Shown here piece by piece: positions 48,265-60,700 of a stretch of 64,000 bases of DNA. The stretch comes from Bondarzewia mesenterica. Its lineage: Eukaryota; Basidiomycota; Agaricomycetes; Russulales; Bondarzewiaceae. Position numbers and translations under genes: made by a program. The stretch covers positions 57,778 to 121,777 of the forward strand of contig SGPL01000022.1 in NCBI GenBank assembly GCA_004802705.1, written 5' to 3'. The stretch's first letter is position 1, and the number at the start of each line of letters is the position of its first letter. The notes below the pieces were generated by a model. That model was not told the DNA's origin. It was given only the letters and a program-made list of their open reading frames with translations, and did no database searches.

Positions 48265-49195
48265 CTATCCCCCATCGTCCGGATCCATACCCCCCGGCAC
48301 CGTCCGCGACGCACTGCCGGCGTTACTCTCCGACTCGACAGACGAGCCAGCAGGCGCGCGTTCAGCCTCCTGCGCACGCCCACGCGCGCTAGCGCGCGCT
48401 CGCAGGAGCATCCGCAGGCTCTGCGAGAGCGGCCACGACGTCGTGTTCGGCAAGGGCAGCAATACGACCTCGGCTGGATGTTCGGGCGGTGGCGGTGGAG
48501 GATTACGGATGTGCCTCAACATCATTGAGATGTGGAAATCGATGATGAGGCCTTCGGGTTGAGGAGAGGAGGGTGGGGAAGAAATGGGTTGGTACGTGGA
48601 TGTTGATGGGAGGATGGAGGAGGATGTGGGTTGGAGCGGATCAAGGATATCGGACGGCGAGGCGATGGTGTATGAAGTCTCGTATGCGATGGTCGTGATG
48701 AGGAATGACAGCGCAAGGATGAGGAAATCAAGATAGAGAAGGTGGAATTTGGATGGCTTGTACGCTGAGCGCAGAAATGCGTAGCGCGTCGGATACCCGA
48801 TATACGATGAGCATGATAGCAAAGACACAATATCATAAATAATATCTCGCACCCATGCCAATGAAGTCCAGGATGATCGCCCTGCCTTCCGCGGCGCCCT
48901 GGAGCGCGTGCGTCCATATGCTCCCAAAGTTGAAGAGCACAATGAGGAAGAACCAAAAGCGGAGGGATCGTTTGGGGTCAACATCCCGCGGCTTGGAAAG
49001 CTGGAATTGAGAAGCACTGCGAGTGACGAGGGCGAGGATGGAAGGAGAGAGGAAGAAGGAGAGGACGTGAAGTTGGTAGAGCAGTGTCTCGAGCTGTCAA
49101 AGTCGCTCAGCGTTCCGTCGCATGGATCAGGAGAAGAACACAGGGCTCACTGAGTCGATAACATGTTTCCGCTGGGCATGGTGCCGAATGTGCAT
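48265..49195 (-). CDS. DUF1746 fungal membrane protein
   Basis: A family with a conserved membrane domain and no function I can name with certainty. Three exons can be built: a first one from 49195 (MHIRHHAQRKHVIDS), a second starting at CTC GAG with LETLLYQLHVLSFFLSPSIL, and a third after the intron that follows ILDFIGM (AYKPSKFHLLYLDFLILALS). The middle exon carries the family block KRSLRFWFFLIVLFNFGSIW and HALQGAAEGRAIILDFIG. Helices are FFLSPSILALV, FWFFLIVLFNFGSIW and YLDFLILALSFLITTIAY. The C-terminal part is hydrophilic, rich in Pro, Ser and Arg (NPPPPPPEHPAEV, then LRARASARGRAQEAERAP). The stop at 48265-48267 is only about 150 bp from the end of the convergent CX9C gene. Confidence 0.82.
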
Positions 49196-49537
49196 GACAT
49201 GTAGGATGGTCGTGAATTATTTAAAGCTATCCGTGACTCGTAGTAGTAAAGTTACGCGCCTCACACGACCCTGCATGGGGCTGTGTGCAACCGCGGTCCA
49301 CGGCTTGGCCCGGCATCTTGTTTGAGCGTGTGTACACTAGTAGGTCCCGTACCCTTTTCTGCTCACGCACACTTCTGGCCCACTGGTCACTACAGTAGTT
49401 CCAGTAGGAACTACAGTTCAAAAGCGCCCGGATAAAATTCCCCGCAGCAATAAATTCACACCGCACTGATGTATTAGTTACCGTATTGAATTGAACCTGA
49501 GATAAATGGTGCGCCGATGTCCGGACATCTCTACCTC
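49196..49537. other. Short intergenic region
   Basis: Upstream of the DUF1746 gene, so it should contain its promoter. No coding frame or repeat is recognised. Confidence 0.35.
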
Positions 49538-50010
49538 TCAGCGCAGAGCCTCGTGATCATCTTCGTATGCAGACGGTTTAGGATGGCTCGTCTCGCCGTG
49601 GTACGAAGTAGAAAGAAGCGGTTCCGCGGCGCCCTCCTCATCACTGCTAGAGTCCCCCCCAACACCTTTCGACCCGGACTTGCTCTTCAGCGGCGAAACT
49701 TCTGCTGACGGCAAGCCCGACACCCCGCCCTCTTTCCCCTCCTCACCACCCCCACCCCCACCCCACCATCGTCCTCCCCTTGGTCATCCCTCATCCCTCT
49801 GCTCCCCGCACTTTCCCTCTGCGTTCTTTTCGTCTCCTCCACTTGGTTTACAGAAAGCATCTCTCTCGCAAAGTATCCCGATGCGTACGCTGCGTATCGC
49901 TCGCGCGTTTCCATGTTCATTCCATGGCTTACGCCCGTGTGGGGCGTCCTGTTACCCGCGCGCGAGGCGCGGAGAGTCGAGAGCCTTGTTTGGGGACAGC
50001 ATGTCGACAC
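49538..50010 (-). CDS. Possible small uncharacterised gene
   Basis: I do not recognise a family. Two overlapping minus-strand frames look partly coding. The upper one (to 49687) has SHGMNMETRERYAAYASGYF. The lower one (49723-49538) has SGLPSAEVSPLKSKSGSKGV and ends LLSTSYHGETSHPKPSAYED plus DHEALR, with an acidic/Ser-rich run (GGDSSSDEEGAAEPL) typical of disordered tails. An alternative ATG near 50,007 in a third frame gives MLSPNKALDSPRLARG before a GTAACA that could be a donor. G-rich homopolymers at 49,740-49,770 make the frame uncertain. It may be one gene with an intron, or noncoding. Confidence 0.3.
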
Positions 50011-50654
50011 CTTGAAGGCGGAGTGAATTTGAAGGGTTTTATAGCTTTTTTCTGGCTGATGTGTGTTTGTCGGTACGTTTTCTTTCTTTGATGGACTGTC
50101 TTGAGTTTCGCGCCTGCGCGAGCGACCGTGTAAGTATCATAGTAATGATCGACTTGTCTTTTCTTGTCCTTTGTAATTGCGAGATGGTTCACGTTTCCTC
50201 ATATTACCGTAAAAGAATTGTTTTCGTCGAACCACTAAGTAGTTCAGGCGGGCTTGAGCGGGACTTTTGTGCGTCGTGGCGCAGGGACGCATCATTTTCC
50301 GGGGAAACGGCATCACAGTGCGCGGAGTTTCAAAGACTTTCCCAGCGCAGGGCACTGCCAAAACTTAGAAATCGCTACCCTCAGATTTTCGGGAATCTTG
50401 CTGGATCGACGTCTTACAAGACCGAGTTATGCGTTCATTCTCTCTTCCCAATCCAGAATACCCGTCATTATCTATGGCAAGAAAAAGAAAGAAAATTCGA
50501 ATACTGCACTGTAACGACATGGATAGTACAAGAAAGAGAGCGAGTGCACGGGCGGCTGCGTGCTTTTGTTTGGAATGGCGACGACGCGAGAGCAAAATGA
50601 TTGCAACTTCCAAATCCAATCCAAAGTCCGAGTCCGAGCTCAACCCTGTCAAAC
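50011..50654. other. Intergenic region downstream of ILV5
   Basis: About 640 bp with short frames only. The right part should be the ILV5 3' untranslated region. No RNA gene is recognised. Confidence 0.35.
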
Positions 50655-52286
50655 TCAGGGCTTGTAATCGGGACGCAACGAGCGCACGGTCTTGCCTGTA
50701 TACGCCGACGGATGGCCCTCGTCAGCACGTGGAATAGGCGGTGACAAAGAGAGAGGGATAAAAGGAGAGGAAGCAAGACGACTCACCAGCCCTCCAGATC
50801 TCCTGGTCGTCGATTTCCTTGAGCTCTTTGGCAAGGTCCTGACGGTAAGTGCTGCGCGAGTTGAACTCGAGCGATTTGCGCGTCTCGGTGCCGTTCTTCA
50901 CGCTCTCGTACAGCTTCTCGAATACGGGAAGGTTCGCCTTCTCGAAGATGGGAGCCCAGTCAAGGGCGCCGCGACGAGCGGTCGTGGAGCATGCGCCGTA
51001 CATGTAGTCCATGCTTTCGGTGTGGTCGTTAGTGATTGGTTATATTATATGAAGGTGAGACACAGCGTACCCCTTCTCGCCGATGAGAGGGAAGAGAGAT
51101 TGAGTGGCTTCCTCCACAGTCTCATTGAAGGCCTCAGAGGGAGAGTGGCCATTCGCACGGAGGACCTTGTATTGGGCAAGGAACATGCCCTCTGCACGAC
51201 TCCTGTCAGTGGTCAATTTCAACATCTCTGCATATGTTAACTTACGAATACCACCCATCAACTGTGCAACATATGTTCAGCATGCATCACTGGGCGTATA
51301 GACGGAAGAGACGTACCACACCACGCTCACCATAGAGGTCAGAGTACACCTCCTTCTGGAAAGTCGTCTCGTACATGTAGCCAGAGCCGATGGCAACACC
51401 GAGGGCGGTAGCCTTCTCCTTGGCCTTGCCAGTGACATCCTGCCAGACGGCAATGGACGAGTTGATACCACGGCCCTCCTTGAAGAGGGTGCGGACAGTG
51501 CGGCCGGAGCCCTTAGGTGCGACGAGGATCACGTCAACATCAGGTGGGGGCACAACGTGGGTATCATCCTTGAAGACAATGGAGAAACCGTGCGAGAAGT
51601 AAAGGGTCTTTCCCTTGGTGATGAGAGGAGCGATGGTCGGCCAGGTGGACGACTGAGCAGCGTCGGAGAGAAGGTTCATGATGATAGTACCACGCTTGAT
51701 GGCTTCCTCGATGGGGAAGAGAGTCTCACCGGGCACCTAAATGGAACCATAGACGTGAGAAATCAATGAGTTAATTTGAGTAACACAGCGAGTCCAGAAG
51801 GTCTTACCCAACCATCTTCCTGCGCCTGCTTCCAGCTCTCACCACCCTCCCGAACACCAACAACGACGTTCAAGCCATTGTCGCGGGCGTTGAGACCCTG
51901 TCCGTGACCTTGCGAGCCATAGCCAATGAGAGCGAGCGTATCGTTCTTGAAGTAGTCCTGGAGCTTAGCCAAAGGCCAGTCGCTGCGCTCATAGACGACT
52001 TCCTTGGTTCCGGCGAAGTCCAAAGTCTTGATACCACGGACAGCCTATAAGAATACAAAAAAGAGAAAAAGAATCCATTTAGCATGAGCGTTAAAATACG
52101 TGTGCAGTTAAGGGGAAAGATGTTGACCTCAACAGTCGCCCTCCGGGGCACAGCAGCAGCAGAGCGCGCCAACAGGGAGTAGGCAGCGGTCTGTGCTGGC
52201 TTTGCTACGATCTTGGATGCCGCACGGGGAGCACTACGGGACGCAGCGCGGAGGGCCTGAGTGGAACGAGAGGCGAAAGAGGCCAT
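50655..52286 (-). CDS. ILV5: Ketol-acid reductoisomerase, mitochondrial (Ilv5)
   Basis: Second common step of isoleucine and valine synthesis: isomerisation and NADPH-dependent reduction of acetolactate or acetohydroxybutyrate, in the mitochondrial matrix with Mg2+. The start at 52286 gives an Arg/Ser/Ala-rich import signal ([20 protein letters not shown]). The first exon ends at 52128. The Rossmann domain has [20 protein letters not shown] (nucleotide binding), then [20 protein letters not shown]. The next exon begins [20 protein letters not shown] and contains [20 protein letters not shown] and [20 protein letters not shown]. The C-terminal helical knotted domain includes [15 protein letters not shown] and [19 protein letters not shown], and ends [20 protein letters not shown] with KP. 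About five introns. All expected blocks are present, so it should be active. Confidence 0.95.
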
Positions 52287-52757
52287 TATAGTTGGTAGTG
52301 GTGGAAGATGAAAGAGATTAGCGCCAACGAGCAGCTTTTTCTTGTAGCAGTTTGGCGAGTCACTTGTCGGCCGACGCTCCGAGGCCGAAAGTACCTAATT
52401 TGGCTGCTTCAATTCGCCGTCGCAGCAAGCGAGACGGATTGCATGCACATCGCACGTTTTCCAGAGAATAACCTCAGACGACCAATGAACAATGAACAAA
52501 GGCCAACACCCATGGCGATTTTTTGCGGTATTTTGTTTTCCATCTTGTCGGCCCTGCGACAAGACCCTAACATAGGGTCAGCAGTATCTGCTGAGATCTG
52601 CTGTCCATAAATAGCAATTCAATCCGGTAGAGATTTCCTGAGTAAAGTATGCGAGTCTGCATCCAGGCAGTTCCAGCCTCCTTTTTACCTACTCTCAAGC
52701 GTTGGTCTTCCTCATCGCGAGACTTTGTGCTTTAAAGGTTCAACATTCATTAAGACG
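52287..52757. promoter_or_regulatory. Divergent upstream region of ILV5 and the TMLH gene
   Basis: About 470 bp between divergent starts of two mitochondrial enzyme genes, expected to hold both promoters. No specific regulatory site is claimed. Confidence 0.35.
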
Positions 52758-54784
52758 ATGTTGAAGTTGAGGTTCACCTCCCGATCTGCTCGTTCTATCC
52801 CTAGGCCTGCAAGCAAGGTGTTCGCCGCTCGGCGGAGCGTTATCGTACGCACGATTTGTTTCCTCTCTCGATCTTCTAATCACTCACACAATTGCTCATT
52901 CAAGACTGGCTCTGCGTCCTCGATATGTACCCGTCGGCATTACACTCAGTTCTTCCGATCTGCGTCATTCGCAGCAGCACAGAGGTTCCCTGCGCAATCG
53001 TCCCAGGACGATAGTCAGCCTAGCTTCAATGCCTCTGATCTCCCAACTAGTACCGCGAATGATCGAGAGGTATTCATTCAATGGGATAATACAAGCTGGT
53101 CTAGATTGTGCGTGATATTCACTTTTTATCAATTTTCAAAGTCTGACCGCTCATTTTTTCCATCAATTACAGTCACCATCTGTGGTTGCGTGATCACTGT
53201 CGGTGTCCTGAATGCTTCCACTCCGTAACCAAACAGCGCCTCGTCAACACGTTCGAGGTAAGCTCATCCGAATTCGATCTCCGTCGTAGGTCCTGATGGC
53301 AATGGATGAACTCAGATTCCTCCGGACATTGAGCCTGTGTCTGTAGAATCCAAGCCGGAAGGTTTGCAGCTAACCTGTATGCAATTTTCTACGTCGACCA
53401 TGGCCATCCAATTCTGATACCACTGACAAGGGCCGTCGTCGTCTCTGCCTCACGTTTCACTATACCCTTGGTCATGGCTTCGAAGAAACAGTTATGACCC
53501 TCCGGCTCCGCCGGAATCCACCGAGTAAGCTTCGGGAGTCTCATTTATGTGTATATTCCGGCTGTGCTGATAGTTCGTTGTCACAGAAAGGTTCTTTGGG
53601 GATCTAAAATAGTACAACGGCCTCCGACTGTCGCATACGAAGATGTCATGGCGGAGGATGGTCACGGCCTCTACAAATGGCTACATAAAATTGTGAGGAC
53701 GCGTCCACAGCCCTCTGCCATTGGCCTTTCTGCCTTACCATCAATTTCAGGACAAATTCGGATTTTGCTTTGTCTCCGACGTTCCCCCAACACCCGAAGC
53801 AACTGAAGAAGTCTCTAGGCGCATCGGTTTCATCCGAGAAACACATTGTGTGTTCAGGTTGGCTTGTTTACAGTCCGCAAGCTCATCCGTTGGATTTGCG
53901 CAGATGGCGGATTCTGGGATTTCACTGCTGATCTCGCACGCGGAGATACCGCCTACACTAACATGGCGCTCGGCGCACATACTGACAACACCTATTTCGT
54001 GCGCATCATCTATTCTTTCTTTCTTGCTATGCATTCGTCGAACATCAATGGCAGACCGATCCGTGTGGAATCCAGCTTTTCCACCTTCTCTCGCACACGG
54101 AGGGTACAGGAGGCGAGACCCTCTTAGTCGACGGATTTTACGTCGCTTCGATTTTAAAAGAACTTCATCCCGAAGTTTATCAACTGCTTTCTACCATCCC
54201 TGTGCCTGCGCACGCAGCAGGCGAAGAGGACGTATTCTACCGTGCAACAAGGCCAGTACTTGGGCAAGATCTGGAGACCGGCGATCTGAAATCCGTGAGG
54301 TGGAATAATGACGACCGGAGTGTCCTTCGTAACGTGCCTACGGGGATCATGCTTCAATGGTGTGTTTGCTACGTTGACAAGTTCGATCGCATTGAAAGAC
54401 TGATGATATCTTTATCCCGAAGGTACGATGCCATCCGGACATGGAACAAGTTCCTCACAAGCCCCGACTCTGAGTATTGGGTACAACTATCACCGGGCAC
54501 CGTAGTTGGTGCGCATTCATGCCCATCTTTTCACCCCTTCTCTCGTACTCTTGATCGATGCTTATCCCGCGTTTGTGACAGCGGTCGACAATCATCGTGT
54601 CCTTCATGGTCGCTCAGCCTTCACTGGCACGCGCCGCATGTGCGGGGCATACATTGGTGGAGATGAATTTCGATCACGACTCACCGTCCTCAGCGAACGG
54701 TTTGGCGACCTTAGGGAGCGATCTGATACTCCCTCCGGCGATCTGCGCAAAGCGGGGAGGAGCGTGTGGAATGTGGGATTGTGA
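52758..54784 (+). CDS. Trimethyllysine dioxygenase, mitochondrial (carnitine biosynthesis)
   Basis: Fe(II)/2-oxoglutarate enzyme that hydroxylates trimethyllysine, the first step to carnitine. The start at 52758 gives a basic import peptide (MLKLRFTSRSARSIPRPASK). About nine exons. The N-terminal zinc-type domain reads HHLWLRDHCRCPECFHSVTK, and the linker has PWSWLRRNSYDPPAPPEST. The catalytic domain shows KVLWGSKIVQRPPTVAYEDV, FGFCFVSDVPPTPEATEEV, and GFWDFTADLARGDTAYTNMA followed by LGAHTDNTYF with the HxD iron ligands. The distal ligand region is VDNHRVLHGRSAFTGTRRMC, followed by GAYIGGDEFRSRL, which marks this family over the related gamma-butyrobetaine hydroxylase. Joining GTVV to AVDNHR uses a GTGCGC donor and GACAG acceptor. 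The C-terminal tail after RSRLTVL is longer than usual and may be wrong. Confidence 0.9.
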
Positions 54785-56554
54785 TGTTCTGCATGCAGAG
54801 AACAAGTCGGTTCGTGATCCACGCATCATACAATTGACGTTTATACTGCGATCTATACTGTAAGTTGGGGTTTTCTGACCATCCTGACATTTTACGACAC
54901 GATGATTTATCGTTACAAGTTTGCTATGCGCCTGTGTTATGTACTCGGAAAAATACTGAACACTCCTCTATGCCATCCTAAACTCGCAGAGAGGCCTCAT
55001 CCTTGACGGTGTAAACTTGGAGACCTTCCGTACAATGTGCCATCATCCAAACTGGTTCATTCTTCGTGACGTAGAGAGTCCCAAAGTTACAGATGCAGAT
55101 GTGACTTGACGCGGCGGCTTTCGGCTTCGTACTTCCTTGAGAGATTAGTTCGCATGAGGACTTGAATTCCAGTGCGCACTTTCCCACCGAGTACCAAATT
55201 ACATTGGAAATGAACCCGTATTTGTTGACAGAGAGACAACTGGCTAGATATGCAACGGCGGATGCATGGCGACGAATAGATACAGGAGACTTGTTGTAGC
55301 GCAGGTATAAGTAAGCTTGTTAGACGACATATGTCAGGAAATGTGCGCCATGATAAAGGCCAGGCGCAGCAGGATCTCAGCAAGCCATCTTCGTCCTGAT
55401 TTATGATTCCATGAACATTTTTACTTGTATTTACTATGTATCGTGTAGCGACGCAGAGTCACGGAACGAGAACTTTTTTTGAATTAGAAATTCTTTATCA
55501 AGCTGCTCAGATCATGAACGTTTGAACAGTCGTGATCTACTGCGTCGTCATCTAGGCAGAATTGCAGAACTTGGCATCGAGTGAATAGAAAAAGTCCCTG
55601 AGATGGCTGAAAACAGACTGAAGTGGTGCACCTTTTCGAACTCGAAAGGCCTGTCAACCATCCCATACTACATTGTGTCTTGACCCGTGTTAGCTGGAGT
55701 ACCTACAACGACGGTATGCACTTTACATGGCAGATAACGCAGCTAAAATTGAAACAGATGCTCAAGTTGAGGAGCTCAAACCTGCTCAAACGCATACCGT
55801 GCAGACTGCAGCGCCTGATGAACAAGCTGCCTTTCCAGTCGTAGGACAATCGTGGCCCCCCTGCACGACGAGAACTCCATCACTGGTGCGAACGAGAGTA
55901 CCCACCGTCAGTGTTCACGACTCTGACATATCTTGTTTGTTTTCGCGGTCACTTGCGAGGTCAGGAGAAAAACATCACCAATAATTGCTGCTAGGACGTC
56001 AGATATGTACTAATGGAACTTTGGAAGGCTGCGCGACATTAAGTGTGCTCGGAAAGGGACTTAAAATAGCCACTCACAGCCCTCACCGCAATGTCCGCGA
56101 TATACCTTGTCACACTTCCCGCGTCTGTCGGGAGATGTCTTGGAAAAAAAAGAAAGAAAGAAATCGCAAAAAATGAGTAACGGTACAACGAGCCAGGGCG
56201 AGGTTGAATTACTGTAATACGAGCATGAAAACTAGAGTGCTACAGCGGCTCAGATGTGCGAAAGGGATCCACAGAGAGAAAGAAACAGAGAGTTGAGAGA
56301 TAAGAGATAAGAGAGAAACAGAGGAATGATCAGCAAGAAAAGATCAGACGACAAAGGTGGTGAGACGGACGATACAAGGACATTGATCTGTCGACAGCAT
56401 GGATAAGCGACCGGTAGTGCGAGATAAGTATGATGAGATGCAGATGAAACAAGCGGACGGACGATGTTAGACGACGGAGAGAAGGGGCGGCAGAGTTGAG
56501 CGGTCAGAAGGAGTCTAATAGAGGATGAGTGTCGGGTCTGGTGAGGGGTGAGTG
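54785..56554. other. Convergent intergenic region of 1.8 kb
   Basis: This region lies between the TMLH gene and the end of the histidine kinase gene. It contains the candidate small frame at 55727 (listed separately), minus-strand frames at 54978-55383 without recognised domains, and a purine-rich stretch near 56,270-56,350 (GAGATAAGAGATAAGAGAG), which may lie in the kinase 3' region. Confidence 0.4.
55727..55984 (+). CDS. Possible small acidic protein, uncharacterised
   Basis: The first 40 codons after ATG have coding-like composition (MADNAAKIETDAQVEELKPA, then QTHTVQTAAPDEQAAFPVV) and are hydrophilic. After VVGQSWPP the composition changes, at a C6 run, so a frameshift or an unseen intron is possible. 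No CAAX end, signal peptide or domain is seen. It may be the first exon of a short lineage-specific gene, or chance. Confidence 0.28.
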   Translation: MADNAAKIETDAQVEELKPAQTHTVQTAAPDEQAAFPVVGQSWPPCTTRTPSLVRTRVPTVSVHDSDISCLFSRSLARSGEKHHQ

Positions 56555-59500
56555 TCATGGGATGCCGAGCTGAGTGAACATCTCGGTCAAAGTTTTGAAA
56601 GCGACAGGTTTGACGAGGCTAAGCACAGTTGAATACAAGATGTCAGTATCGAGCTCAGTGAGCAACTGTCCTGGACGTACTATCCGTCAACTCCGGCTTC
56701 GAATGCTCTTCGCTTGTCCTCGAGGGACGACATTCCGGTCAGTGCGAGGATACGGGCAGGATGATCCGTCTCAGAACGCATCGCTTCGATTCCACGAATC
56801 TCAGCTGTCGCTCCGACTCCTGCATTGACCGACGACATCAACAAACCTGTCACTGCTGAAGGAGTACAAAGGAGTACGGACCGTCAAGTACAGGCATGGA
56901 CAAGTCGAGCAACACGATGCTGAAAAAAGCGAGTGAGCATCTAGTGTGACAGCCTCAGATTCCGTTGACAACGCACTCGAACCGTTCTTCTGACTCGAAC
57001 AGTCGGACACCTTCTCTTCCATCAACGGCATCACGAAATTCATATCCCTGTAGGGATTGATGTTCGATTTGGATTTGGATCACTTTAAATAAACAAAAAG
57101 ATACGCACTTTACTTTGCAGCCATCGAATGCTATGAATTTCGTTATCAGCGCGAGAGTCGCAGGGCATCTCACTGAGAATCACGTACAGGAGATTACGTA
57201 AAATGCTGTTGTCCTCCACGACCAGCACGCGAACACGTTCTCTAGCCTCCAACGATCCGATGGAAGACTTTAAGAGCGTCCCTCCCGAGCCAACGGAAAT
57301 GGTCGCGCTAGACGCCTGATGCGCGTAACTGAGCGATCGCGGCCTGCTCAGTGGGGACAAGGTAGGCAAGAGGGCGTCTTCTTCGACGGGCGGCAGGATT
57401 TCATTCCAGGACGCTACAGGGTGGACAGTAATGGAACGCGGGCCCATTCGAGGCCGCGGCATACTCGGAGGCTTTGGAGACGACTCATCCGAGTTCCGAC
57501 GAGATATAGTCTTTGATCCCTGAATGGACAACCCATTGATCTCCGATGTTAGAGAATCGGCAGACGAGATGTCCTGCAACGCATGAAATGAATGGTCGAC
57601 AGAAGCCTCTCCTTGAGGCAAATCAGCAGTAGTTTGTTCACTAATTTTTAGGGCATGCAGGCACAGCTTCAGTATCCGTTTCACGCGCGATGGCCCACCA
57701 GGCTTGTACATCACACGACAAAAGCCACCGATTCGCTCGTACTCGTTCACAGTAGTCATCAGCTGATCATCACCGCGGCCCATAGTGAGGATGATGAACG
57801 GCCGACTGACATCCTTGCACTCGATCGCGAGCACCAGGGGCGTGAGATCCTCGTTGACAATGACGATGTGCCCAGGAGAGTCTGGAGGTACAATCTGGAA
57901 TCCCCACCACGAGACAAGATAGTGCGTGAGTACCTTGCGCAGCAGCTGAATCCCCCGATGCGAATCATCAAAGCCTAGCATAGATATGGTGAGGGACCCT
58001 TTGCTGATGAGTGGCTCCATGACGGACGGCTGTCGCTCCTCCTCCTCAGCAACTTCTATAGGGATGGTGACTTTGATCTCTGTCCCAAGGTTTTCTGCAC
58101 TCCAGACGTCGACCTTGCCATCTACACCCTTGGACTGGACAATACTGTTAACGATGGCGAGACCGAGGCCTGTGCCTGTCTGAAGAGGGTTCTCCTGCGA
58201 AAATGGATGGAAGAGCTGATTCTGTAATCAACGCAAACATTTAATATCATGCGAACAATCAGTCATTCGACTTCATCGCTCTACCTTCAGGAAATCCTGA
58301 CTGATACCCTAATAACTCAACTTTTCATGTTAAATTCGAGATTCAGATTTTTGCCGTATCTTACCTTCCCGGTGTCAATGACAGCCAACTCGATCTTGAC
58401 CTTGTTTGGCGGGAGATCTGGCGAAGGCAACCGTCGAAGAACCACATGCACGTACCCATCCTGTTCCACGACTGCCTAAGCAAACAACGATTATCCACAA
58501 ATCCATGTCCTACCGAAGTGAACTTCAAGCTATTCCCGAAGATGTTCATGAGTACCCGTCGAATCCCGCCCTTCTCGCACTTGACCATCCAGCCCTGACA
58601 ATTCAGAATGAGTATGCGTATCGCCGACGTGCAACAAAAGTCACAGATAGGAAACCCCGACACGTACCTCCTCGCGCTCGCCGATCTCCAAGACGATCTC
58701 GACGTGCTTCGCAGGCGTCTTAACGCCACCGCGGTCCTGGCGGGGCGGCGAGTAGAGACTGCCAATCTCCGAATCGTTCAACGAGGACATGCGCGCACGG
58801 TGGCCGATCCAACAACCCTCGATGGCCTCCTCGACCAACTGCATGAGATCGACCCTGCGACGATGGACCGTCAGACCAACAACAATACCATATTAATGAA
58901 ATCGGATTTGACTCACTTGCTGGGAAGGATGACGTGTTCCACACCCCCTGCCTTGGAATTCCCGCTGAGCTTAGTAAAGTCTAGCACATGATTCACGGTC
59001 TCGACCAGCGATGTCCCGCAGGCTTGCACGGTCTGAAGGAACGACAGTTGACTGTGATTCAGCGATGTGTCCGCCAAGAGCTCAGCTGCAGCCAAGATGC
59101 CGTGCAACGGCGTACGAAGCTCGTGAGAAATACTGTGAACGGTCGCCGTCGCGTCAGCCGCCGCCTCCCGGACTTGAGAGATCATCTGTGAAATGAAATG
59201 GAACTGACTTTGAAATGAAAAGGCTCTTTGCCTTGTCTGCCAAGGTCATCCTTCGCTTCAGCACGGCAGACAGGATGATGACACCTGTTAAAGTCTAAAG
59301 TGAGCCGCGAACCCGATGTGTGGAGATTGATATACGTACCGATCGCCCGTAGATAGGACAACTCGTGGCCCTCGAGCTTGACAAATCAAGGCGGCCAAAT
59401 GAGATTCTTGAATCGATTTAACAAATTTGAAAAAATCACATACAAATCGCTTGCCCTGCTCGGAAGAGTTGTAAGCGCACAACATGGCAAACGGCCGCTT

Positions 59501-60700
59501 GTCTATGTTGAATATCGGAACGCCTACCAATGCGATCAGCTCTCCAACTTCAGTTTCCACAGACTGATTGAAGACTCACTTAAAGCATAATGTATACCAG
59601 TGGGCATGAACGTCCTCAGAGGCACGGGCACCAGGCCCTCCGAAACCCTACCATCCGGGTACTTCATGAAGGTCTCGTACAGGCGCGCATACTCCTCCGC
59701 GTCGAGCACGTGCGTCCTGGTGCCAACGGGCGACTCGGCGCTGTGCACGATGACCGAGACGTTGCCCTCTGAACCGATGGTCTCGAGCACGTCCCCGTGC
59801 GAAACGTCCATCACGATCGCGCCCTCAACGTCGAGCGTCTTCTTCACGAGCTTCGCCGCACGCTCGTACACCTTGTCCATCGAAAACCCCGTAGGTGCCG
59901 TCTCGTCCGTCTCGTTGCTCACCTCCGTATCAATCTCGAGGCATTCGCGCGTGAACTGTTCCATCTGCAAACGAGTTCAACAAACCTTGCGCTACAAGTA
60001 GCACAGAGAATGCACTCACCGAAGTCTGGATCCTGTCACGGATACGCAGTTGAATCTGTCAAATGCCTCAATCCCTGCTCGGACATCCCTTTCTCGTACA
60101 TATTCACGACATACCTTGTCTCGCCACAGTTCCATTTCTCGCATAGCAATTGCCTGTTGAATGCAGTTCGACTCAAATATCTTCATTCTGACCAGACAGG
60201 GCGTACCGCAAACTCCTTGAGCGTGTGTCGCTGCCGAGGGCTAAACTCCTGCCGCGGGACATCGTCCATTATTGTCAACGTGCCCACATTGAATCCGTTC
60301 TGGGTCCGCAGGGGCGCACCCGCATAAAATCGAACGTGAGGAGGCCCAGTGACGAGGGGCTGCAAAACAATCATTGAATAGTTCAGTCATACCTGCTCGA
60401 CATAATTATTCAAATGAGATAAAATGCTTACATTTTTCTCGAACCGCCAATCTTCGTGAGTGTCCAGAACGACTGTCGGTTCGTCGCCACTATTTTAAAA
60501 CATTGGGCAACATCCTTCATAAGAACGGTCACAAGATCTGCAATTACGGTCATCTTCCTTACCGCTGAAGGATTGCGTGCGCACAGATAGAACCGGTCCG
60601 AGGGAACGTTTCGAATCCCAAACCAGCTGCACACGATGGTCAAGTCAAAATAAACACTCAGACGGAGTAAGTTATGTACTCACATTCCGCCTTGAACCAC
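56555..60700 (-). CDS. Hybrid histidine kinase with GAF domain and C-terminal receiver
   Basis: Two-component phosphorelay sensor, probably cytosolic. In fungi such kinases feed the Ypd1 phosphotransfer protein. Domains in order: GAF (RWFKAE, then FETFPRTGSICAHAILQR, THEDWRFEKNPLVTGPPHV and RFYAGAPLRTQNGFNVGTLT); a second GAF-like part (AIVMDVSHGDVLETIGSEGN); the H-box HSISHELRTPLHGILAAAEL near 59,100; N-box MNIFGNSLKFTSVG near 58,530; G-box TGTGLGLAIVNSIVQSKG near 58,160; a receiver-like domain (GSLTISMLGFDDSHRGIQLL to MYKPGGPSRVKRILKLCL); a Ser/Pro-rich linker; and a true receiver (VRVLVVEDNSILRNLL, phospho-acceptor Asp in IVLLDLSMPVLDGP, Lys in LVKPVAFK). The stop is at 56555-56557. The 5' end is not resolved: the first exon I can support is 60700-60684, and earlier exons probably lie up to about 61,200. 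Confidence 0.88.

Noticed and set aside
60595..60625. tRNA B-box-like TTCGAATCC
   Set aside because: It lies within kinase GAF coding sequence on the minus strand, and no A box or acceptor stem is seen.
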